A stretch of DNA of 64,000 nucleotides from Hyposmocoma kahamanoa (Eukaryota > Arthropoda > Insecta > Lepidoptera > Cosmopterigidae): contig NW_020654810.1 in the NCBI RefSeq assembly GCF_003589595.1, positions 11,487,661 to 11,551,660 on the forward strand. Reading direction: 5' to 3'. The position numbers and the translations under genes were made by a program. Below the pieces are notes generated by a model. The model ran no database searches and had not been told where the DNA came from. It saw nothing but the letters and a program-made list of their open reading frames with translations. Below, in pieces: positions 55,204-64,000 of the stretch. The stretch's first letter is position 1; each line of letters starts with the position of its first letter.

Positions 55204-55772
55204 TATAGTCTGTCTTTTTTAAAGATGGAGTAAAATAACATTGGCAGGAGTGCCAGTTTTCGTAAAATTTAAAATAGTCTTGTAGTTATTGTCGACAGCC
55301 TAATCGATAGATCGTAAAAGTAGGTAAAATTTTGCCAAATATATCTGAATTGTGAATGTGACAACGTTCTAATGATTACTAATTGCGTTATTGCCTTCTT
55401 TGTTCTTATTTTGACAGTTGGCCTACTAGTATCGAGATAAATTTTTATTCATATACATTTTAACAAGAATAGCCGGATTTGATTATCTATACTGAATTTA
55501 AATTAAAACCTTCATATGTCTCCTCTTTGTACTTTTCATAACATAATTCTAAATACAGTGTATGTATGTATATATGAACTTGCAAAAATTGACAATTCAA
55601 ATGAACTTGTGCTCAGTAATTGGATGAATAATAAGATCGAGGATGATTGAAATGAAACAAGTTCGGCCATGTATTCCATTATATTATAAAAGTGACCAAT
55701 ATTCTGTCGTCATTTATTAACACTTGCGCAATTCTGTCATTTTACTCCATCTTCAAAAACAGACAGCCTATA
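55204..55772. mobile_element. MITE, about 570 bp, with ~36-bp terminal inverted repeats
   Basis: The left end TATAGTCTGTCTTTTTTAAA continues GATGGAGTAAAATAACA. The right end reads in reverse complement TATAGGCTGTCTGTTTTTGA, then AGATGGAGTAAAATGACA. TA lies at both borders, which suits a Tc1/mariner-type MITE. The interior is AT-rich and noncoding. Confidence 0.8.
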
Positions 55773-55977
55773 AGTTGTTTTATTCAAGAAATGTGGTCAT
55801 GTTGAAACCGGTCAACGACTGGAAATTTCAATGAATCAAATATGATTTCTGTAGCTAGAGACCACAATTCAACCCTTTTGAGGTTACGTGCCTGAAATAG
55901 ACTTATTTACAGATTAGGACTCCACATGTTGAGGTGTAAATCATGTGAAACTAGTTCTGTCAATGAGATAGTTCTTA

Positions 55978-56036
55978 GGAAATGAAACTATTTTTCCGGA
56001 TTTAAATCGCGTATATTTGTTTTTTCAAACAAACCA
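55978..56036 (-). mobile_element. Very short insert, family G (59 bp) with 13-bp target duplication
   Basis: A 59-bp segment (GGAAATGAAACTATTTTTCC to TTTTTTCAAACAAACCA) is bracketed by exact copies of GAGATAGTTCTTA at 55965-55977 and 56037-56049. It is the same as the constant end of the insert at 11973-12083. Confidence 0.85.
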
Positions 56037-56069
56037 GAGATAGTTCTTATTTATTAACAAGGTAGATTT

Positions 56070-56260
56070 TTAGAGCAGTAGAGCTGAGCTTCCTTGTGAA
56101 AAAATTCGCCCGGGAAGTACTCCCACCTTATCTACTTCTGCCGTGAAGCAGTGTGAGAATTACTGCGTTCCGATTTTGAAGGGTAAGAGTCCTGGTGAAA
56201 TTTCAACCACATGGACATTATCAAGTTTCTCAGGGTGACGGGCGCATTCGCAGTGCCCGT
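56070..56260 (-). repeat. SINE-like repeat, family C, inverted partial copy
   Basis: In reverse complement it reads CGCCCGTCACCCTGAGAAAC, then CTCTTACCCTTCAAAATCGG and GGCAGAAGTAGATAAGGTGG. It ends with the CACAAGGAAGCTCAGCTCTA tail of family C. It stands head to head with the next copy. Confidence 0.75.
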
Positions 56261-56640
56261 CAGATCTTTGTGCGCCAGGTGGTGAGTGACACGCCTATCC
56301 ATAATAGTTGCAGTGCTGCTCAGTTCAAACAAACAAATATCCGAGGGTCACTGCCACTGCACGCGTCACTCTGCGACATAAGTTGATATGTCCCACGTGC
56401 CTGTAATTTCACCAGCACCCTTACCCTTCAAAACAGGAACGCAGAAATGTGACCACTACTTCTTGGCGGCAGAAATAGTTAAAGTGGCAGTGCTTACTTC
56501 CCTGGAGGAACCCTTTCACGAGGAGCTCTACTGCTACTTAAAGCTGCTAAGCGACACACCTATCCATAACATTGCAGTGCCACAGAGCTTGGTCGAATTC
56601 GTTCACAAGGAGCTAGCTCTACTGCTACTTTTTTTCCCTA
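56261..56640 (+). repeat. SINE-like repeat, family C, with duplicated 3' part
   Basis: The blocks GACACGCCTATCCATAATAG, CCCACGTGCCTGTAATTTCA, TTGGCGGCAGAAATAGTTAA and TTTCACGAGGAGCTCTACTG follow in family order. A second short run (CACACCTATCCATAACATTG to GAGCTAGCTCTACTGCTACT) suggests a second, internally deleted copy appended. Confidence 0.75.
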
Positions 56641-56765
56641 ATTTTTAACAAGGCCTTTAACACTGTACTACAGTGCGTTTATGGGGCCTTATAGGGAATC
56701 TCAAATTGCGTGGTCGTTAGGGGCATTTTTAGTTTTGATACAATAGGTTACGTAAGTATTTAATA
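56641..56765 (+). repeat. Interspersed repeat, family D, copy 2
   Basis: Reverse-complement partner of 3728-3838, sharing AACAAGGCCTTTAACACTGT and ATCTCAAATTGCGTGGTCGT. It begins right where family C ends. Confidence 0.7.
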
Positions 56766-57034
56766 AATCTTTTTGGCTATTTTCTGTAAGGGGTTTCCCA
56801 AAACAATATTTATGTCTCCATCACGTCCAATCTCCTCAACTCCAAATTGTACTCTTGCGGACTTTCTTTAAGATTGCATATCTCAGGCTCAATTCAAATT
56901 GCGGAACGGTATGGAAGTGCATTTTTGTAATGAAATTATGCATAGCTTTTATTTAATTATACGCTTATTATGCATAATTATTTGTATAATAAGCGTCATT
57001 TGAATTGTGCAACGTACAAAGTAAACACGATACT

Positions 57035-57125
57035 GTAGCTGCGGGAATTCCTGAGACTATGTGAGAATTCTCCGGAAGCCGCGCGACTTATTTTTAAGCT
57101 CTTATATAGTTTATACGTTACATAA
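57035..57125 (+). repeat. Interspersed repeat, family E, copy 2
   Basis: It shares CTGTAGCTGCGGGAATTCC and TTTATACGTTACATAATGG with 10150-10250. Confidence 0.55.
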
Positions 57126-57328
57126 TGGAAATAAAAAGTGATGTAAACCCACGAAATGCATAATATGAAGAAGATTTAAAATTAGTCAAATTAATTTTAT
57201 ACTTAGTAATTATGTATGACACATGAAAATAGCATCCAAACATATAATAATGATATATTAGTATCATTTAAAGTAATATTGTAGAAAAAAAATGTGGGTT
57301 ACAGCACTTTTGCGACAATAGCCTCAAT

Positions 57329-57540
57329 TAATTTAAAATTCGGGACTTAATCGTCTAAAAAAACATATTTATTTTCCTCGACATTTCAGACGTATTGCAA
57401 CGTCCATGGTCTTGAAGGGAGCCGTCTATGGTCTCGAAGGGACCAGTGCCTTTGAGACCATAGACGTTACAATACGATCGAAAAGTCGAAGTAAATAAAA
57501 TGTGTTTTTATACTCCATTAAGTCCTGAATTTAAAATCAA
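57329..57540. mobile_element. Foldback/MITE-like element, about 212 bp
   Basis: The two halves are near-complete inverted repeats. The left has TTAAAATTCGGGACTTAATC and ACGTATTGCAACGTCCATGG. The right has, in reverse complement, TTAAATTCAGGACTTAATGG and TCGTATTGTAACGTCTATGG. A short loop around GAAGGGACCAGTGCC separates them. Confidence 0.8.
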
Positions 57541-57612
57541 ATAACTTAATCATTTTTCTGTCAGCACAGATTACAGATTTATACAAAAATGTTTTAAACA
57601 TACGCTTACTCA

Positions 57613-57753
57613 TAGGAAATGAAACTATTTTTCCGGATTTAAATCGCGTATATTTGTTTTTTCAAACAAACCGACGTTTCGGGCTCTTTACAGGTTCCAT
57701 GGTTGACCGTGAAATATACGCGATTTAAATCCGAAAAATAGTTTCATTTCCTA
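57613..57753. mobile_element. Family G palindromic copy
   Basis: The segment begins AGGAAATGAAACTATTTTTC and ends with its reverse complement. The arms are about 40 bp, and the centre carries TTTCGGGCTCTTTACAGG once. Two 5'-truncated copies joined head to head, or an inversion during insertion, would explain it. No target duplication was seen. Confidence 0.8.
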
Positions 57754-58234
57754 TGTGTAATAATCGTGAAAACCTAATAACTCGATACATAGGTTTACTT
57801 TTAAAAAATTCTGGACTCTCGTCATTCTGTTTTGTTGTAGTAATCAGTTAAAGTATTAAAATAAAATTAAGCGCTCTGATTTACACTTGCAAATTAGGAT
57901 TGTCCTTCACGAGGTCTGTCACCCCATTCAAACTACAATATTGTAAACAAATAACGGGCTAATTTCCGGCTAGGCGACCCAACTCAAAGGTAATTGGTGT
58001 GTCTGGTAGGTGGAAAACATTCAAATTTGATTTCTAAAAGTTTCGTGGCAATAATTTCAGATAACTACTTCTCATAGGAAGTGTAGTCCATGTTTGTGTT
58101 AAAAATTATACAGAGTGTTTTTTTTTTTTTCAAATGGGACAGTATGGGGAAATCTGAAACCATAGAAGATACAAAGAACTTAGGAACGATTAAGTATTTT
58201 TTTGTGAAAACAATTTTGGCATAGTCAATTTTTT
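57754..58234. other. EcR intron spacer, nothing recognised
   Basis: AT-rich sequence without family resemblance. A T-run lies near 58120. Confidence 0.5.
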
Positions 58235-58427
58235 CGACATTTATATGTGTGAAATTTAATTTGAAATTTACCATGAGCTTTTCGGTGAAGGAAAACATCG
58301 TGACGAAAACTGCACGTCGCAGAAGTTTCACAACCCTCGGAAAATGTGTGAAATCCCCAACTAGCATTGGGCCAGTGTCGCGAACCCGTCCCAGCAGTGG
58401 TACGTATAAATGGGTTGATGATGAATA
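58235..58427 (+). repeat. SINE-like repeat, family B, copy 3
   Basis: It runs TGAAATTTAATTTGAAATTT, TTCGGTGAAGGAAAACATCG, TGACGAAAACTGCACGTCGC and AAATCCCCAACTAGCATTGG. It ends CAGCAGTGGTACGTATAAAT followed by GGGTTGATGATG. This is the best-preserved 3' end of the family in the window. Confidence 0.8.
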
Positions 58428-61400
58428 GTTTATATTAAATTTATGACCTACAATTTCAATGACTAAAGGTGTGAATCTTGTAACTTTTTCAATGTACCAA
58501 CAATGGATGACATCCGGAGATTTTCCGATTTGGTATACATACCTTCGGTTTATCACGGCTCAACGCTGATTGGTTTTTGCCATTATAATACGAAACGCGG
58601 TGTCAAAAAACTTGCGCGACCTTGGCGCCCCCGCGTACTAATACGTTCACCTCAGGTGGGGCCCGAGAGGTACTCGAGTGTTATTTGGTACTCAAACAAG
58701 CCCCAAACGGCCTTGTTAAGTAATCTTCTAGGACCCTGGTGGTTGTGGCACCTTTGAACCCCAGTTATACGGATCATTTTGGCGCAACTCGGTATTTCTT
58801 TGAAAATCATTTCGATAAGAACAGGAAACTTAAGAACTTAAGGAAATGAGCAGTTTTATATGTAGATTTTATCTAAACAGATCCATAATATACTTAACTC
58901 CTGTCAGTAGATAGGTGCTACAGTGCCAATCCGATTACCCTAAACCGCCAAACGAAAGGTGGAAAACCCCGTTTTTTTTTTGTATCTACGCGTTAAGTTT
59001 GCTCAGCGCGGTGGATTTTATTTAAGTTGACACCGACTTGTGACCACTTCTAAGTAAACAGCATTATTTTTCCCACGTCGATTCAAAGTTACGCTCTGAC
59101 TAAGCACGTACTAACTGCGGTCAAAGGCACTAAGACGAAAACGCGTAATTTTACGTAAAAATAGAGTTCACATCAAGGCGACACTCGGTGAAGATATTTA
59201 AAAATTGTAAAACATATTATTATCATGATGTATTATTTAATATTCGAGTGTAGTAACCCGAAATATTATTTAACATTTCACGGTAATTAACTCGAATACT
59301 TAAATAATGAAAATTGCCATTAAAATTAGGTAGAGAAAACTAATCTGAAAATTACCTACATACAGGTCGGTGTTACTTTGGATCTCGTAATTACATTTCT
59401 GCCTTACAATTTTCGCTATAGAAAAAGGTTTTCCTGTAATACCCAATATTATGAGAAAATTACTACTAGCTAGATGCTACGTACACCTTTTTACAACATC
59501 ATACAAAAACTCAATAAAAACCACTGTTCTTAGATTTACCTTTGGACTCATTGTAGTATTACCTACCTTGAGCAACAAAGCTTGAAAGCTTTTATTTAAA
59601 TTACAAAGCGTGTTTCAATAAAACCCACAATAAACACCCTCTATTGAAATAAACTTCAAAGAAGCTATGGTCAAAAGAAAATGAAAAATACGACTTTTAG
59701 GACGCCTTTTGGGGGAAACGTGTATTGTATGTAAACAGAACATAATCAATTCGAAAATATATTCCTAACTTAAATAAAAAATAGCACGTGTTGGAATTTA
59801 TGTGATTAAAAAATTGTAACTCGATATCGTACCTAACACATACTTAATAAGTTACACCACACAAATGGATATGGATAGCGCACGCTGGCCAAACAACATA
59901 CCGGTACAGCTAGGTATATCTAATTCAGCGTTTGTAACTAATTAACTGTTCAGCGAATGACAAAACACTTTTTCAACAATGAAATGTGTTAGGTATACGT
60001 ACAGAACAATCGTGTCGTTCACCCCTGTAATGGTTGAAAAATATATTTTCCTATTTATTAACTTTATTTTGATTGATTGAGCTCATAGTTAGCAAGGAAA
60101 TCGTGCGGGGAACAGTTTTATCGAAACGCAAACTATATTTAATATTTTTTGTATACAAAATAAAATTTAACAGCCCTTAATAAAGCACCCGCATAACGTC
60201 ATTTAGGCCGCAGTTAATGTAACCTTAAGCCATGACAAGTTAAACTATCACGAATAACTAGCATAGAACACATGCGGGCATTTTAGCGTCGTGCCTACAT
60301 AAAATTATACTTAATACTAACCTAAAAGCCATCGTAATAGCTAAATTTAACGTCTCAAACCAAATGTCACGGCACTGAGAACTACAGGAAGAGATTGAGC
60401 AAGAGACCTTGAAATACCGAAACCAATAGTACGTCTTCATATCTTTATACACAATTAATGTATATTTACATGTTTACCTCTATGCCTCTGTGTTTCGTAA
60501 ATTAAAGTTGCAATTAACTTTTTAACTATCAGAACGCGTGCAGGTTCGTTTCTCCCGCGTTAAAGATGTCAATCAACAACAATTAATGTTAAGAAAGTTA
60601 ATCAGAGTTAAAATGAAACAATAAGTCAATTAGTAAGATAGTATGTTGTATGAATCAAGAATTTATTGCATGGCCGCGCGTAATAGAAAGTGGAAATCTG
60701 CAGTCCATCGCAAACAGTGTATGAAAGTAAGAAAAATTATCTGCAATGTCAGCTGAACCAAAACTAAAAAAGGTAATAAGCGAGGTAGCAAATTAAGTGT
60801 CAGTACTTTGAAGAAAATCAAATTTGAGAAACCTTCACAAGTCAAAAATGTAAATACTATGTTTTAAATTTGGTTTTTGGAATTAGTATGTAACGCCTAG
60901 TAGTTTGGGATTTTATACATAATGAAATGAGAGGGGATGGTTGATAAATCAGTCAGTTATATCGCATCTTAATGTCATGAATTGGAGAAACGTCAGTCGA
61001 TAAAAGTAATTAACATTTCCAGTTTTATAAGCTGTCTGATCTTTGTCTTATGTATGAGCACTGGCTGCATTACATTGGAAGGATATCAAATGAAACAAGT
61101 TTACATACAGCGAGTTGATCCTACATCAACCGTGCGTGTCCTATCAGGCGTTTCGCTGTCAGTTCTAAACCGGTTGGACCGGCCTGCCTGCAGCAGCTCT
61201 CAAATTGTTTATCTGTATTACTGGCAAATTGAAACTGTCGCTAAATGAAAGGATACAATTTGCAGCGTCCTCGAATATACAGCTCATTTTTAAATTTGGT
61301 TGCAATTAAACTTATTACTATCTCTGTTTCAAGCCAAAACCAAACCATTATTAATACTTGCATCAAAAATAAATGATCCAAACAATACAACATAGTCACC

Positions 61401-62072
61401 TACAGCTGAACTGCTTTTTTATATGAACTATAGGTTACAGAGGCAATTGCAAAAACATATTCAATGCTAATACAAATATATAAGTACTAAAAGCAATTTA
61501 CCCATTAACGTTGTATAGAAATGAAACTCATTATTTTTGTCTAACTAGATTATGTACACAATTGTCAGAATGAATCTACTTTTAGATCTTTGTCAGTGAG
61601 GGTGGCCCCTTTCCTCTTGCCCCCTGTCTCGCCTACCAGTCGCCCTCCCTCGATGTTTGTTGATAGATTAAGTTGAGCTATTCTGGCAACGAATATAACG
61701 CGTTAAGTGTATCGAAATATTACAGTAAAACATTAATATCAGAGTATACTTTAAAAAAAAAACATTTTTTGACAAATAATGATGCAATAAGCTCGACGAC
61801 GATCCATCAATTAGTGCGGCGGCGGCTTGGTTTGATTTTACCATTGTTTTAATGGAACGTAAATTTAAAACGTACCTTAAATTTACATTAGAGAAAGTAT
61901 ATTTCTGGTAAAAGAATTGTAGACATAGATTACTGAAAGCGGTATCATTATGACGTCACGTAATTTCATCAAGAAGGTCACAAATATGTTGCATACTGTT
62001 ATCTCGTAGCAAAGGCTACGGAGTGGCAAACAAGCCTACGTGTGGAAGTTATTAGCAGTCTGATTCGGGGCT
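58428..62072. other. EcR intron stretch, no gene recognised
   Basis: Mostly AT-rich DNA. No ORF with domain resemblance and no repeat terminus were identified in 3.6 kb. Confidence 0.5.
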
Positions 62073-62690
62073 TTGGTCGTTTCCGGAGCACGCCATTCGG
62101 ACCGTGGCCGTTTGAATCAACGAAGTTTCTTCTTTAATTCAAAGGATCTCACGGATAAGGAGGACATAGAGAGAGAGCGACGGGCGTTGGCTGTTAGAAG
62201 CAATATGTTGGCGCGCAGATTCGCACGTTGCACAGTATCCGTGAAGGTGACACTTTTCAAGGCATTCTGCCAATGATTCTATACGTGTAATCTGTGGGTC
62301 AACTTTACGCAGAAGACAATCAACGCCCTGCGCGTTCAGTACAACAACGCGTTCAGGGTTTTATTGGGTTTGCCACGGTACTGCAGCGCATCAAGCATGT
62401 TCGCGGATGCCCACACGGATGGTTTCCATGCTATCCTTAGAAAGAGCTGCCTCATTAATAAGTCGTATCCGTTGCGGCACGAATGAGATTCTGCGCGTTG
62501 TGACTGGTAGAGTGGATTGCCCGATCATGCTACATTGCATGAAACTGCATTTAAAACCATGTCGATGATTTATTTGATATTTAATTTAATTTGTTTAATT
62601 ATTCTAATTATCTAAACTAATATTATAACTGTAAAATATGGACTGTAGTTGTCTGAGAATAAATGATTTTTGATTTGATTTAATTCATTG
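62073..62690 (+). pseudogene. LINE 3' fragment (RTE/Jockey-type ORF2 end)
   Basis: The frame at 62136-62273 reads D-L-T-D-K-E-D-I-E-R-E-R-R-A-L-A-V-R, then N-M-L-A-R-R-F-A-R-C-T and V-T-L-F-K-A-F-C-Q. After stops it continues with L-W-V-N-F-T-Q-K, V-Q-Y-N-N-A-F-R-V-L-L-G-L-P-R-Y and A-D-A-H-T-D-G-F-H-A-I-L-R-K. This order is familiar from the thumb region of lepidopteran LINE RTs. The end is AATAAATGATTTTTGATTTG. Several stops make it inactive. Confidence 0.8.
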
Positions 62691-64000
62691 TTTCTAGAAA
62701 ACCCTTGGGTAAAGATAAAATTAAAAGTATAAAAAAAATTACATATTAGGAAGAACACACACCGTTTAATAACAAAATTTATAAGAGCGTTGTATGTTTC
62801 ACAATATTACGTCGTTGATAATAATTAAACAATCACAAGTGTAAAGCTACTTTATCCGCAAAAAAATTAAGTATAAAACATTTTGTTGATTTTTTTATGC
62901 TAATATATTAATTTATTAACTGCCATTTCTCTACAACTTTTAATGATATCATTAGTTGTGTAGTGAAAATAAATCATATAATTTTTAGTTATTTGGAGAT
63001 GCTTCGAGAATTCAGACTTTTTTGTTTATTTTCTATATGTACAAGTCAAACATAATGCTGAAGGCCATAGAAAAACTGAACAGAACCCAAATACGAATAT
63101 ATAAATATCTATTTGTATTGAATGTTCTGTATATAGTTTCCATTAACACGATTAGTAATACAGTTGCATTATACGTATTTTCCAATAGTTTATTATATCT
63201 TGCCAAAACTTTTTCCGGACAGTGTCATTTCTTTGGTAATGGACCAAATCACATGGCGTTCTTGCTACACTGCAAGTGCTGTTTACCTAGCGCCTAGTTG
63301 GCAAAACTGTAACGCCTTGAGGCAGGCGTAAATGTGCGACATTGTAAATTTTCCACAGCCTTGGACGTGTTGCGTTGTGTACCTATGCGATAAGGATTAC
63401 TCATTCAGAGTCATTCCATGATGATCCGCCTACGTTACAGGTTGCTAATCAATCTGTTGTTTACAGAGAATAGTTGAAGAACTAACCATACTGCGTGTGG
63501 TATCATTACAAAGAATTTACAAATTAGGATATTTCATAATGCTATTTTACCTTTTCGTCATGTAAATGACCCTAATTAAATGTTAAAACATACCAATAAT
63601 TGTATAATGTTGTATAGTTAAGAATGGGTTTCATTTTTACGTCGCTCATCTCGCCCACAGACAATCTGTCATCCTGGGATTACTCATACGGCCACAGTAT
63701 ACCTATGGCATAAAATGATGGTGTAATAACTTTACAATCCATCAAAGAATCGACTTTTATTTTGTTATGTTTACACATAAATTTAAATAATCCTTCCTTT
63801 TCGGATATTTTTCCCATTTAATTTAAAAGAAGGAAACAAGGAGAAAACAAAATGTCTAGCTTAAGACAGTGTTGAATTTCAAAAAGTCATGTTATACAAC
63901 TGCAAACTGGTCATTATAATGAGTTAGACGTTTTTTATTTGTCAAGCGCCCTTCAAATCTGTGCGAATGTAGGTAAACAAAACTATTGTGTTATGAGCGG
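62691..64000. other. Window end, nothing recognised
   Basis: AT-rich sequence. A 91-codon frame at 63022-63297 shows no known domain. EcR A/B-domain features were looked for on the minus strand and not found. Confidence 0.5.

Noticed and set aside
54412..56648. Several 60-90 codon frames over family C repeats
   Set aside because: The frames differ between copies and are broken, so the repeat is noncoding.
58065..58556. 163-codon minus-strand frame
   Set aside because: It overlaps a family B repeat and a T-run and has no domain resemblance.
1..64000. CRISPR arrays, operons, ribosome binding sites, bacterial origins
   Set aside because: The sequence is clearly eukaryotic (spliced nuclear genes and insect transposons), and no regularly spaced identical repeats were seen.

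Overview
The window is insect nuclear DNA, almost certainly from a moth or butterfly. It is AT-rich, the genes are split by introns with GT/AG borders, and retrotransposons, SINEs and small inverted-repeat elements are dense. Three host genes can be assembled from exon homology and intron phase, all on the minus strand. Two are tandem dual-domain C-type lectins of the immulectin type, an arrangement typical of Lepidoptera. The third is the 3' two thirds of the ecdysone receptor gene EcR. These gene models come from reading splice sites by eye; no alignment or transcript data were available.

Layout. Lectin gene B (865-8658, 5 coding exons, 325 aa) and lectin gene A (9181-23931, 4 coding exons, 309 aa) stand head to tail, 522 bp apart. 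Each encodes a signal peptide and two C-type lectin domains (CTLDs), and every intron is in phase 1. Gene B has an EPN motif in CTLD1 and a QPD motif in CTLD2. Gene A has lost the sugar/calcium motif of CTLD1 but keeps QPD in CTLD2. Introns of A have swollen with transposons: a mariner, SINEs, a nearly complete LINE, an R1-like fragment and a decayed second LINE whose tail lies next to a GC-type splice donor. From 23.9 to 28.5 kb there is a transposon-poor stretch that probably includes a long EcR 3' UTR. EcR exons lie at 28521-32253 and encode the DNA-binding domain, hinge and complete ligand-binding domain. The A/B-domain (isoform-specific) exons were not found, so 32254-64000 is read as a very large upstream intron.

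That intron is free of recognisable repeats for its first ~5 kb and then collects mobile elements. The main one is a 3.1 kb pogo-like DNA transposon with perfect 25-bp terminal inverted repeats, a TA target duplication and a transposase broken by one extra C. Others are several inverted-repeat elements, three multi-copy SINE-like families, and LINE fragments at about 50 and 62 kb. A small family is especially notable: inserts of 59 and 111 bp share one constant end and are flanked by 13-14 bp target duplications.

Function. The lectins are secreted pattern-recognition proteins of haemolymph immunity. EcR is the hormone-binding subunit of the EcR/USP receptor that drives moulting and metamorphosis. 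They are neighbours on one strand, but the sequence shows no functional link. No CRISPR array, operon, rRNA gene or bacterial feature is present. No confident new biological system was found; the best leads are the divergence of the lectin pair, the GC donor beside a LINE tail, the pogo element with a PHD-like finger, and the short-insert family.
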